Assembly: GCA_023253615.1 (NCBI GenBank)
Contig: JALRFZ010000144.1
Location: 1-23,660 of the forward strand
Reading direction: 5' to 3'
DNA length: 23,660 bases
From: Verrucomicrobiales bacterium
GTDB lineage: Bacteria > Verrucomicrobiota > Verrucomicrobiia > Verrucomicrobiales > DEV007
Each line of letters starts with the position of its first letter. Within the stretch, counting starts at the first letter, position 1. The translations under genes and the position numbers were made by a program. This document shows positions 14,628 through 21,597 of this stretch, piece by piece. Below the pieces are notes generated by a model, which worked only from the letters and a program-made list of their open reading frames with translations, had not been told where the DNA came from and made no database searches.

Positions 14628-16154
14628 ATGACCCGCCGTCTCCTCGCCCTCGCCTGTTTTGCCCTCGCCCTCGCGGTGCTCTCCCTCGTATGGATGCGGC
14701 GCGACGATGGTGGCAGGGCTTCGCTGACGGTCTATTGCGCTGCGGGACTCAAGAAACCCGTTGAAGCCGTCGCGGAGGCATACCGGAAGGAATTCGGGGT
14801 CGAGGTGAACCTGCAATATGGCGGTACCGGCACGCTCCTCAGCCAGATCGAGGTCGCGAAACGCGGTGATCTTTTCATCGCGGCGGACGATGGATCGCTT
14901 GCCGACGCGGAAAAGAGGAAACTCGTCGCGGAGGCGCTGCCGCTCGTGATGCAGCGCCCCGTCGTCGCGGTGAAAGCCGGCAACCCCCTGAAAATCCGCG
15001 ATCTCGCCGACCTCGGCCGCGACGACGTCCGCCTCGCCCTCGCCAATCCCGAAGCCGCGAGCATTTCCAAGGTGTCGAGACGGCTCCTCGGCGGGGAATG
15101 GGAACGCCTCGCCGCGAAAGCCGTGGTCATGAAGCCGACGGTGACCGAACTCGCCGCGGACCTGCAACTCGGCGCGATCGATGCCGCGATCGTCTGGGAT
15201 GCGGTCGTGAAGCAATTCGACGGACTCGGGGCGGTCGAATTGGCGGAACTCTCGTCGCACCGCGAGAACGCCTCATGCGCCGTTTTGTCGGTTTGTCAGG
15301 ATCCCGTCGCGGCCCTGCGTTTCGCCCGCTACCTCGCCGCGCCCGATCGGGGAGGCAGGATTTTCGCGGAACACGGCTTCACCCCCGCCGGAGGCGATCC
15401 CTGGACGGAGAAACCTTCGCTCGTGCTTTACAGCGGCGGGGTCAACCGGCTCGCGATCGAACCGGTCCTGAAGGAATTCGCCGATCGCGAGGGTGTCGAT
15501 CTCACCACCGTCTACAATGGCTGCGGCATCCTCTGCGCCTCGATGAAAGCAATGGGCGACACCGCGAATCCGAAGTTCCCCGATGTTTATTATGCCTGCG
15601 ACGTCTGTTTCGTGCCGCCAGTGGCCGAGCAGTTTCCCGAGGCCGTGCTCCTTACGGAGACGGCCATTGTCATCGCCGTGCCCGAAGGCAATCCGGCCGG
15701 GATCCAGACTCTCTCCGATCTTGCCCGCGGCGGACTCCGCGTCGGACTTTGCAATGCCGAACAGAGCACCCTCGGCTTCATGACCAACGCAATGCTCCGC
15801 CAGACCGGGCTGCTGGAAAGCGTGCGGAAGAACGTGGTCGTCGAGGTGCCTACCGCCGATTTCCTCGTCAACCAGATGCGCGCCGGCAGCCTCGATGCCA
15901 TCGTCGTCTACGAGGTGAACGTGGCTCCGCATCCCGACCATTTCGACATGATCCGCCTGCCGGAGGAGTTTTCCAAGGCGGTGCAACCTTTCGCAGTCCG
16001 GGCGGATTCCCCGAATGCACGCCTCGCGGGGCGTTTGTTAGGGTTTCTCCGGTCCCGATCGGCCGTGTTCGAGGCCGCGGGATTCCGCTGGCGGGGTGAC
16101 GGAGCGGCCGTGCCGAGCGACCAACTCGACGTGCCTCCGTGGCTGAAGCAATGA
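14628..16154 (+). CDS. Two-domain ModA-like substrate-binding protein with cysteine-rich second domain
   Basis: 508 aa. A hydrophobic N-terminus (residues 4-23, followed by RR, no clear cleavage site or lipobox) likely anchors it to the membrane. Two consecutive ModA/molybdate-binding-type domains follow: domain 1 about 33-255 (TVYCAAGLKKP, QYGGTGTLLSQIEVAKRGDLFIAADD, ALANPEAASISKV, AAIVWDAV) and domain 2 about 264-490 (LVLYSGGVNRLAIEP, VYNGCGILCASM, FPDVYYACDVCFV, VGLCNAEQSTLGF, DAIVVYEVNV). Family members normally have one domain. In domain 2 Cys299, Cys324 and Cys375 replace Thr67, Ala86 and Ala139 of domain 1, with Cys303 and Cys327 close by. It delivers ligand to the permease encoded next; whether that is molybdate, tungstate or something thiol-bound is open. 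Its stop overlaps the permease start (ATGA). Confidence 0.87.
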   Translation: MTRRLLALACFALALAVLSLVWMRRDDGGRASLTVYCAAGLKKPVEAVAEAYRKEFGVEVNLQYGGTGTLLSQIEVAKRGDLFIAADDGSLADAEKRKLVAEALPLVMQRPVVAVKAGNPLKIRDLADLGRDDVRLALANPEAASISKVSRRLLGGEWERLAAKAVVMKPTVTELAADLQLGAIDAAIVWDAVVKQFDGLGAVELAELSSHRENASCAVLSVCQDPVAALRFARYLAAPDRGGRIFAEHGFTPAGGDPWTEKPSLVLYSGGVNRLAIEPVLKEFADREGVDLTTVYNGCGILCASMKAMGDTANPKFPDVYYACDVCFVPPVAEQFPEAVLLTETAIVIAVPEGNPAGIQTLSDLARGGLRVGLCNAEQSTLGFMTNAMLRQTGLLESVRKNVVVEVPTADFLVNQMRAGSLDAIVVYEVNVAPHPDHFDMIRLPEEFSKAVQPFAVRADSPNARLAGRLLGFLRSRSAVFEAAGFRWRGDGAAVPSDQLDVPPWLKQ

Positions 16155-16936
16155 GTCCGGCTCATCGTGTTTCACCGTTCTGGATCGCCCTCGGTCTCGT
16201 CGCCGCGGGCTACCTTGGCTTCTGGTTCGCCATGCTCGCCGCGACCGCGACCTACACCTCGCCGGGCGAGGTGATGGAGGTGCTCCTCTCCCGCGAGATC
16301 CGCTACGCGACCCTGCTGAGCCTCGTCACCTGCACGGCCTCGGCGCTGCTTTCCGTCGCCGTCGCCGTACCGGTCGGATACCTCATGTCGCGGCGGCGGT
16401 TTCCCGGTCACGCTGTCGTCGATGCCGCGCTCGACATCCCCATCGTCCTGCCTCCGATGGTCGTGGGGATCTGCCTGCTGATTTTTTTCCAAACCCGGGC
16501 GGGAGGTCTTATCGAGCAAGCCATCCCCCTGACCTATACTGTCGGCGGCGTTATCGTCGCCCAGTTTGTCATCGCCGCCGCCTTCGCGATCCGCACGATG
16601 CGCAATGTCTTCGACCACCTTTCACCGAGGCCCGAGCAGGTCGCCCTCACCCTCGGGGCGACGCCTTTGCAGGCCTTTCGCCACGTCACCTTGCCGGCCG
16701 CGCGGAGCGGGATGTTTGCCGCCGCCAGCGTGGCTTGGGCGCGCAGTCTCGGGGAGTTCGGCCCCATCCTCGTGTTTGCCGGGGCGACACGGATGAAAAC
16801 CGAAGTGCTCCCCACGAGCGTGTGGCTCGCCTGGAGCGTCGGCGAACTCGAGCAGGGCGTCGCCGTGAGCCTGCTCATGATCGCGATTTCCATGATGGTG
16901 CTAGTCGCGGTAAAGATGACGGGGGAACGCGTATGA
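16151..16936 (+). CDS. ModB-like ABC transporter permease
   Basis: 261 aa inner-membrane permease of the molybdate/tungstate/sulfate (CysTW-ModB) type. About six membrane segments: residues about 10-32, 48-72, 87-115, 125-150, 195-215 and 235-255. The cytoplasmic EAA loop, which contacts the ATPase, reads EQVALTLGATPLQAFRHVTLP. AWARSLGEFGPILVFAG after it is typical of ModB and related permeases. The start at 16151 is chosen because it overlaps the stop of the binding-protein gene as ATGA, like the other junctions in this cluster; an ATG at 16139 is also in frame. It should form the channel for the binding protein upstream and the ATPase downstream, with which it overlaps by 4 nt. Substrate specificity cannot be read from the permease alone. 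Confidence 0.92.
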   Translation: MSPAHRVSPFWIALGLVAAGYLGFWFAMLAATATYTSPGEVMEVLLSREIRYATLLSLVTCTASALLSVAVAVPVGYLMSRRRFPGHAVVDAALDIPIVLPPMVVGICLLIFFQTRAGGLIEQAIPLTYTVGGVIVAQFVIAAAFAIRTMRNVFDHLSPRPEQVALTLGATPLQAFRHVTLPAARSGMFAAASVAWARSLGEFGPILVFAGATRMKTEVLPTSVWLAWSVGELEQGVAVSLLMIAISMMVLVAVKMTGERV

Positions 16937-17595
16937 TCCGGCTCGAAAACATCGTTTGGACTCCGCCCGGGAAAGGTCGTGCGCCAGTGCTCGACGGTGT
17001 TTCGTTCGGGATTCCGTCCGCTTCGTATGCCGTCCTCATGGGGCGCACCGGATCGGGCAAGACGACCTTGCTCGAGATCCTCTGCGGTCTCCGTGCTCCC
17101 GGTTCGGGAGCTGTCTGGATCGACGACCGCGAGGTGACCGCCCTGCCGCCCGGTGAGCGAGGCATCGGCTACGTGCCTCAGGATGGGGCGCTTTTCCCGA
17201 CCCTGACCGTACGCCAACAGATCGGCTTCGGATTGCGGATGCGCGGCATTCCTCCAGCGGAGATTGAGTCGCGGCTGCTTGAAGCGGCCGGGAGTGTCGG
17301 GGTTTCCGCCCTTCTCGACCGGTTGCCGCCGGGACTTTCGGGAGGCGAACGGCAGCGTGTCGCCCTCGCCCGCGCGCTCGTCGTGAAGCCGTCGGTGCTG
17401 CTCCTCGATGAACCGCTTGCTTCGGTCGATGAGGAAACGCAGGATGATCTGATGGAACTGCTTCGAAGGACCCGGCGCGAGCATGGGATCACCGTCCTGC
17501 ACGTGACCCATTCCCGGCGCGAGGCGGAGGGATTGGGAGAATGGCAACTACGGCTCGAGGGCGGTCGCGTCCACGCCAGCTCCACCACGACATGA
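16933..17595 (+). CDS. ModC-like ABC transporter ATP-binding protein, short form
   Basis: 220 aa ABC ATPase energising the upstream permease. Walker A GRTGSGKTT (37-45), Q-loop Gln83 in YVPQDGALFP, signature LSGGERQ (135-141), Walker B VLLLDEP with Asp159-Glu160, and H-loop His193 in HVTHS are all present, so it should be catalytically competent. E. coli ModC is about 350 aa and carries a C-terminal molybdate-binding (MOP/TOBE) domain that allows feedback; this protein ends right after the ATPase core, so that control is absent. The GERGIGYVPQ stretch is typical of the molybdate/sulfate/Fe(III) branch. ATG overlaps the permease stop and the TGA overlaps the E1-like gene start, both by 4 nt. 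Confidence 0.93.
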   Translation: MIRLENIVWTPPGKGRAPVLDGVSFGIPSASYAVLMGRTGSGKTTLLEILCGLRAPGSGAVWIDDREVTALPPGERGIGYVPQDGALFPTLTVRQQIGFGLRMRGIPPAEIESRLLEAAGSVGVSALLDRLPPGLSGGERQRVALARALVVKPSVLLLDEPLASVDEETQDDLMELLRRTRREHGITVLHVTHSRREAEGLGEWQLRLEGGRVHASSTTT

Positions 17596-18344
17596 GCGAA
17601 CTCACCGACGAGGAACGCGCCATCTACGAATGGCAGATGTGGGTGCCCGGCATGGGTGAGACCGGACAGGGTCGGCTGAAGGACACGACCGTCTTCATTT
17701 CCAGGGTCGGAGGGCTCGGTGGCGTCGTCGCGCTCGAGCTGGCCGCGGCCGGCGTGGGACGGCTCATCCTCGCCCATGGGGGCGATCTGAAGTCTTCGGA
17801 CCTGAACCGCCAGCTCCTGCAAACCCACGATCACCTCGGCAAACCGCGCATCGAGAGCATCGTGCGGCGGCTCCGCGAACTCAATCCCCGCTGCGAGGTG
17901 ACCGGTTTTGGTGAGAATGTCAGGGAGGAGAACGTCTTGCGCCTCGTCGAAGGCGCCGACATTCTCGTGGATGCCGCTCCCATGTTCGAGGAGCGCCTCG
18001 CCCTGAACCGCGCCGCCTTCGCCCTCGGCAAACCGCTCGTGGAGTGCGCGATGTATTCCCTCACGGCTCAGATCACGACCTTTCTCCCGGGCCGCACCGG
18101 CTGCCTCGAATGCCAGGTGCCCGAAGTTCCCGCGGACTGGAAGCGCCAGTTTCCCGTCGTTGGTGCCGTCAGCGGGACGGTCGGGTGTCTCGGCGCGATG
18201 GAGGTGATCAAGCTCGCGACCGGACTCGGCGAACCTCTCACGGATACGATGCTGACGATGGACCTGGCCACGATGCGGTTCCACCGTGTCTCGATGAGAC
18301 GACGGCCCGATTGCGCGGTTTGCGGAAAGGCGGGGATGGAGTGA
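17592..18344 (+). CDS. MoeB/ThiF/HesA-type E1-like protein with altered adenylation residues
   Basis: 250 aa, cytoplasmic. E1-like enzymes adenylate the C-terminus of a ubiquitin-like sulfur carrier (MoaD, ThiS) for molybdopterin or thiamin synthesis; HesA relatives are linked to molybdenum handling in nitrogen fixers. Visible here: SRVGGLGGVVALELAAAGV (37-55), DLNRQLL with Arg73, GKPR (83-86), VECAMYSLTAQITTFLPG, and the zinc pairs CLEC (171-174) and CAVC (241-244). Unusual: the first Gly of the GxGGLG loop is Arg38; the usual DGD after the second strand is HGGD (62-65); and the metal-binding Asp of the DxTDN motif is replaced, VDAAPMF. It may still bind a nucleotide, be an inactive scaffold, or represent a distinct subfamily. 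The start at 17592 forms an ATGA overlap with the ATPase gene. A molybdate/tungstate role is inferred from neighbours. Confidence 0.88.
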   Translation: MSELTDEERAIYEWQMWVPGMGETGQGRLKDTTVFISRVGGLGGVVALELAAAGVGRLILAHGGDLKSSDLNRQLLQTHDHLGKPRIESIVRRLRELNPRCEVTGFGENVREENVLRLVEGADILVDAAPMFEERLALNRAAFALGKPLVECAMYSLTAQITTFLPGRTGCLECQVPEVPADWKRQFPVVGAVSGTVGCLGAMEVIKLATGLGEPLTDTMLTMDLATMRFHRVSMRRRPDCAVCGKAGME

Positions 18345-18367
18345 GGGAGTGGTGGCATATTGGAGTG

Positions 18368-19282
18368 ATGCGCCACCGGATTCACCGTATTGTCCTGACA
18401 TTCCTCTTCCTCGCGCCGGGGTTGAGGGCGGAGGTGCCGGCGGATTCCATTTTTTTCGCCGGGCGGACGGTGGAGTATCTGCCGGGCACGCTGCCTTTGA
18501 TCATCGCGGCACCGCATGGCGGACAGCTCGAGCCGGCCGGGATTCCCGATCGAAAAGACGGGGTCACGACCCGCGATGCGGAGACGGACCTGCTCGCGGT
18601 CGATCTGGCGGCGGCGGTGGAGCGGCAGTATGGCGCAAGGCCTCATCTGATCCTCTGCCATCTTCATCGGAAGAAGGTCGATTGCAATCGCGACGCGCTG
18701 ACCGGCACGGGCGGTCATCCGAAGGCGCTCGCGACGTGGCGGGCGTTTCATGAGGCGATCGGCAGGGCGCGGGCGGCGGCGGGGCGCGGGCTGTTCCTCG
18801 ATCTGCACGGCCATTCCCATCCCGCTCCGAAGGTGGAGATCGGCTACCTGCTCGGCGCGGAGCAGTTGCGCGGGACGGGGCCGGCCTTCTCCACGCTCGC
18901 GCAGGTGTCGAGCCTCGCCTCGGTCGCGAAGACGAGTCCGGACACCTTCGAGGGGCTGCTCCGGGGCCCCCGTAGTCTGGGGGCTTTGTTGGAAGCGGCG
19001 GGTTACCCTTCGGTGCCGTCGCCGACGAGTCCGGACCCCGGCGAGGATCCCTATTTCCGTGGCGGCTACAACACCGCCCGCTATCGCACCGGGGGCGGGG
19101 AAGACCGGTTTTTCGCGATCCAGATCGAATGTCCCCGGCCCGGCGTGCGCGATTCCATCCAAAACCGCCGCCGTTTCGCGGAGGCGCTCGCGGCCGCGCT
19201 CGGCGTCTGGCTGTCCCACCATGCCGGGATCGATCTCAAAGCCGCCGGGTCCGGCCCGCTCCCGAAAGGTGGCAGTGAATGA
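18368..19282 (+). CDS. Secreted N-formylglutamate amidohydrolase-like protein
   Basis: 304 aa with a Sec signal peptide (residues 1-21, ending GLRA). The N-formylglutamate amidohydrolase (FGase) fold, a zinc-dependent relative of carboxypeptidase-like amidohydrolases, is shown by IIAAPHGGQ (His50), RDAETDLLAVDLA, CHLHRKKVDCNRD (His98, His100, Asn107, Arg108) and the metal motif LFLDLHGHSHP (Asp145, His147, His149). The last third has no clear motif. It would hydrolyse an N-acyl amide outside the cytoplasm; true HutG enzymes are cytoplasmic, so the natural substrate is probably different. It starts 23 nt after the E1-like stop with GGAG 3 bases upstream of the ATG, one of the few Shine-Dalgarno-like sites here, and may be the seventh gene of the same transcript. 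Its end is convergent with the GH105 gene, 17 nt apart. Confidence 0.85.
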   Translation: MRHRIHRIVLTFLFLAPGLRAEVPADSIFFAGRTVEYLPGTLPLIIAAPHGGQLEPAGIPDRKDGVTTRDAETDLLAVDLAAAVERQYGARPHLILCHLHRKKVDCNRDALTGTGGHPKALATWRAFHEAIGRARAAAGRGLFLDLHGHSHPAPKVEIGYLLGAEQLRGTGPAFSTLAQVSSLASVAKTSPDTFEGLLRGPRSLGALLEAAGYPSVPSPTSPDPGEDPYFRGGYNTARYRTGGGEDRFFAIQIECPRPGVRDSIQNRRRFAEALAAALGVWLSHHAGIDLKAAGSGPLPKGGSE

Positions 19283-19299
19283 GGCGGAGGAGGGGCTGA

Positions 19300-21597
19300 T
19301 CAGCGGGATTCCATCTCCATCAGCTTCGCGGAGAGCAGCATCATCATCGCGGCACCGCGTCCATCGGGGCCGAGGATGGCCTCGCGCAGGTAATAATCCT
19401 CGAGCGTCTTCTGTTTCCCTGTGCCGGTGCAGACGTTGATGAAATCGCGGCCGTTGGTGGAGACATACATCTTCGCCGCGGACCAGGCCGCATCGAGCCG
19501 GGACGACCAGTCGGCTTCAACGATCCATCCTTTGTCGAGGGCGACGGCGATGGCGTAGGCGATCATGGCGGTGGAACTGAGCTCGGCGTAGCTGTCGGGA
19601 TGGTCGATGATCTGGTGCCACATCCCGTCGTTGTCCTGATGTTTGGCGAGGGCCCCGAGGTGGGCGACGAGGGCGTCGCGCATCTCGGCGTGGCCTTCGT
19701 GATCTTCGGGGAATTCTTGTAATGTCAGGGCGAGGCCGAGGGCGGGGAAGCCGTTGCCGCGTCCCCATGCCGCCTCGTCGAGGGGGGAGTGGCGGTAGAT
19801 GCCGTCGTCGCGCCGGCAGAGGGCGGCGATGAAGCGGAAATTGCGCAGGGCGGCGTCGAAATACCGTTTTTCCCCGGAGATGCGCCCGGCGTGGGCGAGG
19901 AGGGGCGAGGCCATGAAAATGGCGTCGCTCATCTCGTTGTGTGACGGCATCGCTTCGAGGGGATTGCCGGAGTCATCGAAGGCCATGTCGGCGACGGCGA
20001 GGACGCGATCTTTCGCCCAGGGTTCATCGATGAGGGCATGGAGGAGGGTGCCGGAGATCTCGCCGCCGTTTTTCGGCAGATCCGGCTTCGCCTCGAGCTG
20101 GGCCTTGGCGAGCTCGGCGGCGCGGTGGGTGAGGCCGCCCTCGGCACGGGCGATGATGGAGAGCCCCTCGATGTAGGATCCGGTGAAGCGGTCACCGTAA
20201 TGGGCCGCGATCTGATGGAGCACTTCGCGGGGTCCGCGCGAGACGCGCGCGAGCATTTCCTCCTTCGCCGAGGGGAAAGGGCTGTCGATCTTGGGCATCA
20301 CCACCATTTCCTGCACGCCGTCGCGGCCCGCGCTGACGAGGAAGACATCGACCATGCCGATGCCCGCCGGAGGGTGCAGACGCAGGGCTTCACCGAGGGC
20401 GCGTCCCTCCGGGGTGTCGGGGACGAAGACCGCGTCGGGGGCGGCGAGTCCGATCCAGCGCCAGATGGCGTGGGCGGAGGAATGTTCGGGAGCGAAAGCC
20501 GGTCCGGGAGGCGGGAAGGAGGCGGTGTCGAGGGGGGCGAGGAGGCCGAGCCAGTCGTTGTCGGGCGAGAGTTTCGGGGCGACCTCCTGGGGCACGTGTT
20601 TGCCGAAATGGATGATGCGGTAGGCGTTCGAGGGCAGGTAGCGGGTGCCGCCTCCGGCCCAGGCCATGATCGGTGTGCCCGAGGCATCGCGGCCGATGGG
20701 ATAGGTGTGGTAGAGGCTCTCGCTGATCTCGGACGAGGGATGGAGGGAGATTTCGAGTTTCGCGAGGGCGTCTTTTGAAGCGGCGTCGTGGTAGACGAAA
20801 CTGCCGGGGCCGATCTCGAAACGGGGGCTCGCGCCAGCCGTGGCCGGCTCCACCGCGAGGGTCTGGATGACGAGACTGGCGGTGGCGTCGAAGGATCGTT
20901 CCGGGGTGCCGGCTCCGCCGCGGATCGAGAGGAACTCCGAGTCGGCGGTGGTGAAGAAACGGCATCCGGCGAGGCTGTGACGGCCGCCTTCGAACCGCAC
21001 CGGACCGCTGAAGCGTCCCTCGGTGTGGTAGGTCTCGGCGGAGTCCCCCGAGACGAAGCTGGCGCGCTCGCCGATGAAACCTCCGCCGCGCACCCAGCAT
21101 TCGGCATCATCGACCGCGGCAAAGGCGGCGCCCGCGTTATCCTGCGAGAGGATGCCGAAAAATTGGAAACCGCGGCTCTGTCCTCCGATGAGGATGCCAT
21201 CGGAGGTGTGGTTTTTCACCTGGATCTGGAAGACCTTCACGTTGTGATTGCCGCCCTTCGCGACGATGCCGTGCGGGCGCATCCCTTCGCCGTCGAGGGT
21301 CGCCCCGTTCCCGTCGAGCACGAGCCCGGTCGGAGCCTTGCCGAGATCGACGCTCTGGCGATAGATCGCACCGGCCGGCTGCAGCACGACACGGTCGCCG
21401 GGGGCGGCTTTGTCCACCGCGGCCTGCACGGTGGCGAGGGGTGCTGCGGCCGAGCCGTCGTTCGTGTCGGCACCGGATCCGGGATCGACGACCCAGTCGC
21501 GGGCGAGGGCACCGCCACCGCTGCTAAAGAACAAGAGGAGGGCGAGGGGCAGGGCAGTGCCGCGCGGAGCTTTCGGGATCCCTCGTTTCGTTTTCAT
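19300..21597 (-). CDS. Secreted beta-helix / GH105 (unsaturated uronyl hydrolase-like) fusion
   Basis: 765 aa with a signal peptide (residues about 14-32, ending GGGALA). A right-handed beta-helix of the pectate-lyase type spans about 35-260 (GSGADTNDGSAAAPLATVQAAVDKA, LVLDGNGATLDGEG, HNVKVFQIQVKNHTSDGI). The C-terminal part (about 475-760) matches GH105 (YteR/YesR): SYIEGLSIIARAEGG, HNEMSDAIFMASPLLAHAG, AWGRGNGFPALGLAL, MWHQIIDHPDSYAELSSTAM and LEDYYLREAILGPDGRGAAM. GH105 removes the unsaturated uronic acid from the non-reducing end of oligosaccharides left by polysaccharide lyases. The middle (about 290-470; AHAIWRWIGLAAPDAV, RALGEALRLHP) is unassigned. Its ATG overlaps the stop of the HisN-like gene (ATGA at 21597-21594). 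With uxaC in the same window, pectin-, ulvan- or glycosaminoglycan-like material is a plausible substrate. Confidence 0.87.
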   Translation of the reverse strand: MKTKRGIPKAPRGTALPLALLLFFSSGGGALARDWVVDPGSGADTNDGSAAAPLATVQAAVDKAAPGDRVVLQPAGAIYRQSVDLGKAPTGLVLDGNGATLDGEGMRPHGIVAKGGNHNVKVFQIQVKNHTSDGILIGGQSRGFQFFGILSQDNAGAAFAAVDDAECWVRGGGFIGERASFVSGDSAETYHTEGRFSGPVRFEGGRHSLAGCRFFTTADSEFLSIRGGAGTPERSFDATASLVIQTLAVEPATAGASPRFEIGPGSFVYHDAASKDALAKLEISLHPSSEISESLYHTYPIGRDASGTPIMAWAGGGTRYLPSNAYRIIHFGKHVPQEVAPKLSPDNDWLGLLAPLDTASFPPPGPAFAPEHSSAHAIWRWIGLAAPDAVFVPDTPEGRALGEALRLHPPAGIGMVDVFLVSAGRDGVQEMVVMPKIDSPFPSAKEEMLARVSRGPREVLHQIAAHYGDRFTGSYIEGLSIIARAEGGLTHRAAELAKAQLEAKPDLPKNGGEISGTLLHALIDEPWAKDRVLAVADMAFDDSGNPLEAMPSHNEMSDAIFMASPLLAHAGRISGEKRYFDAALRNFRFIAALCRRDDGIYRHSPLDEAAWGRGNGFPALGLALTLQEFPEDHEGHAEMRDALVAHLGALAKHQDNDGMWHQIIDHPDSYAELSSTAMIAYAIAVALDKGWIVEADWSSRLDAAWSAAKMYVSTNGRDFINVCTGTGKQKTLEDYYLREAILGPDGRGAAMMMLLSAKLMEMESR

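Noticed and set aside
14628..14720. Lipoprotein signal on the two-domain binding protein (LALAC at residue 10)
   Set aside because: Cys10 is too early and the -3 position is Ala; a membrane anchor fits better.
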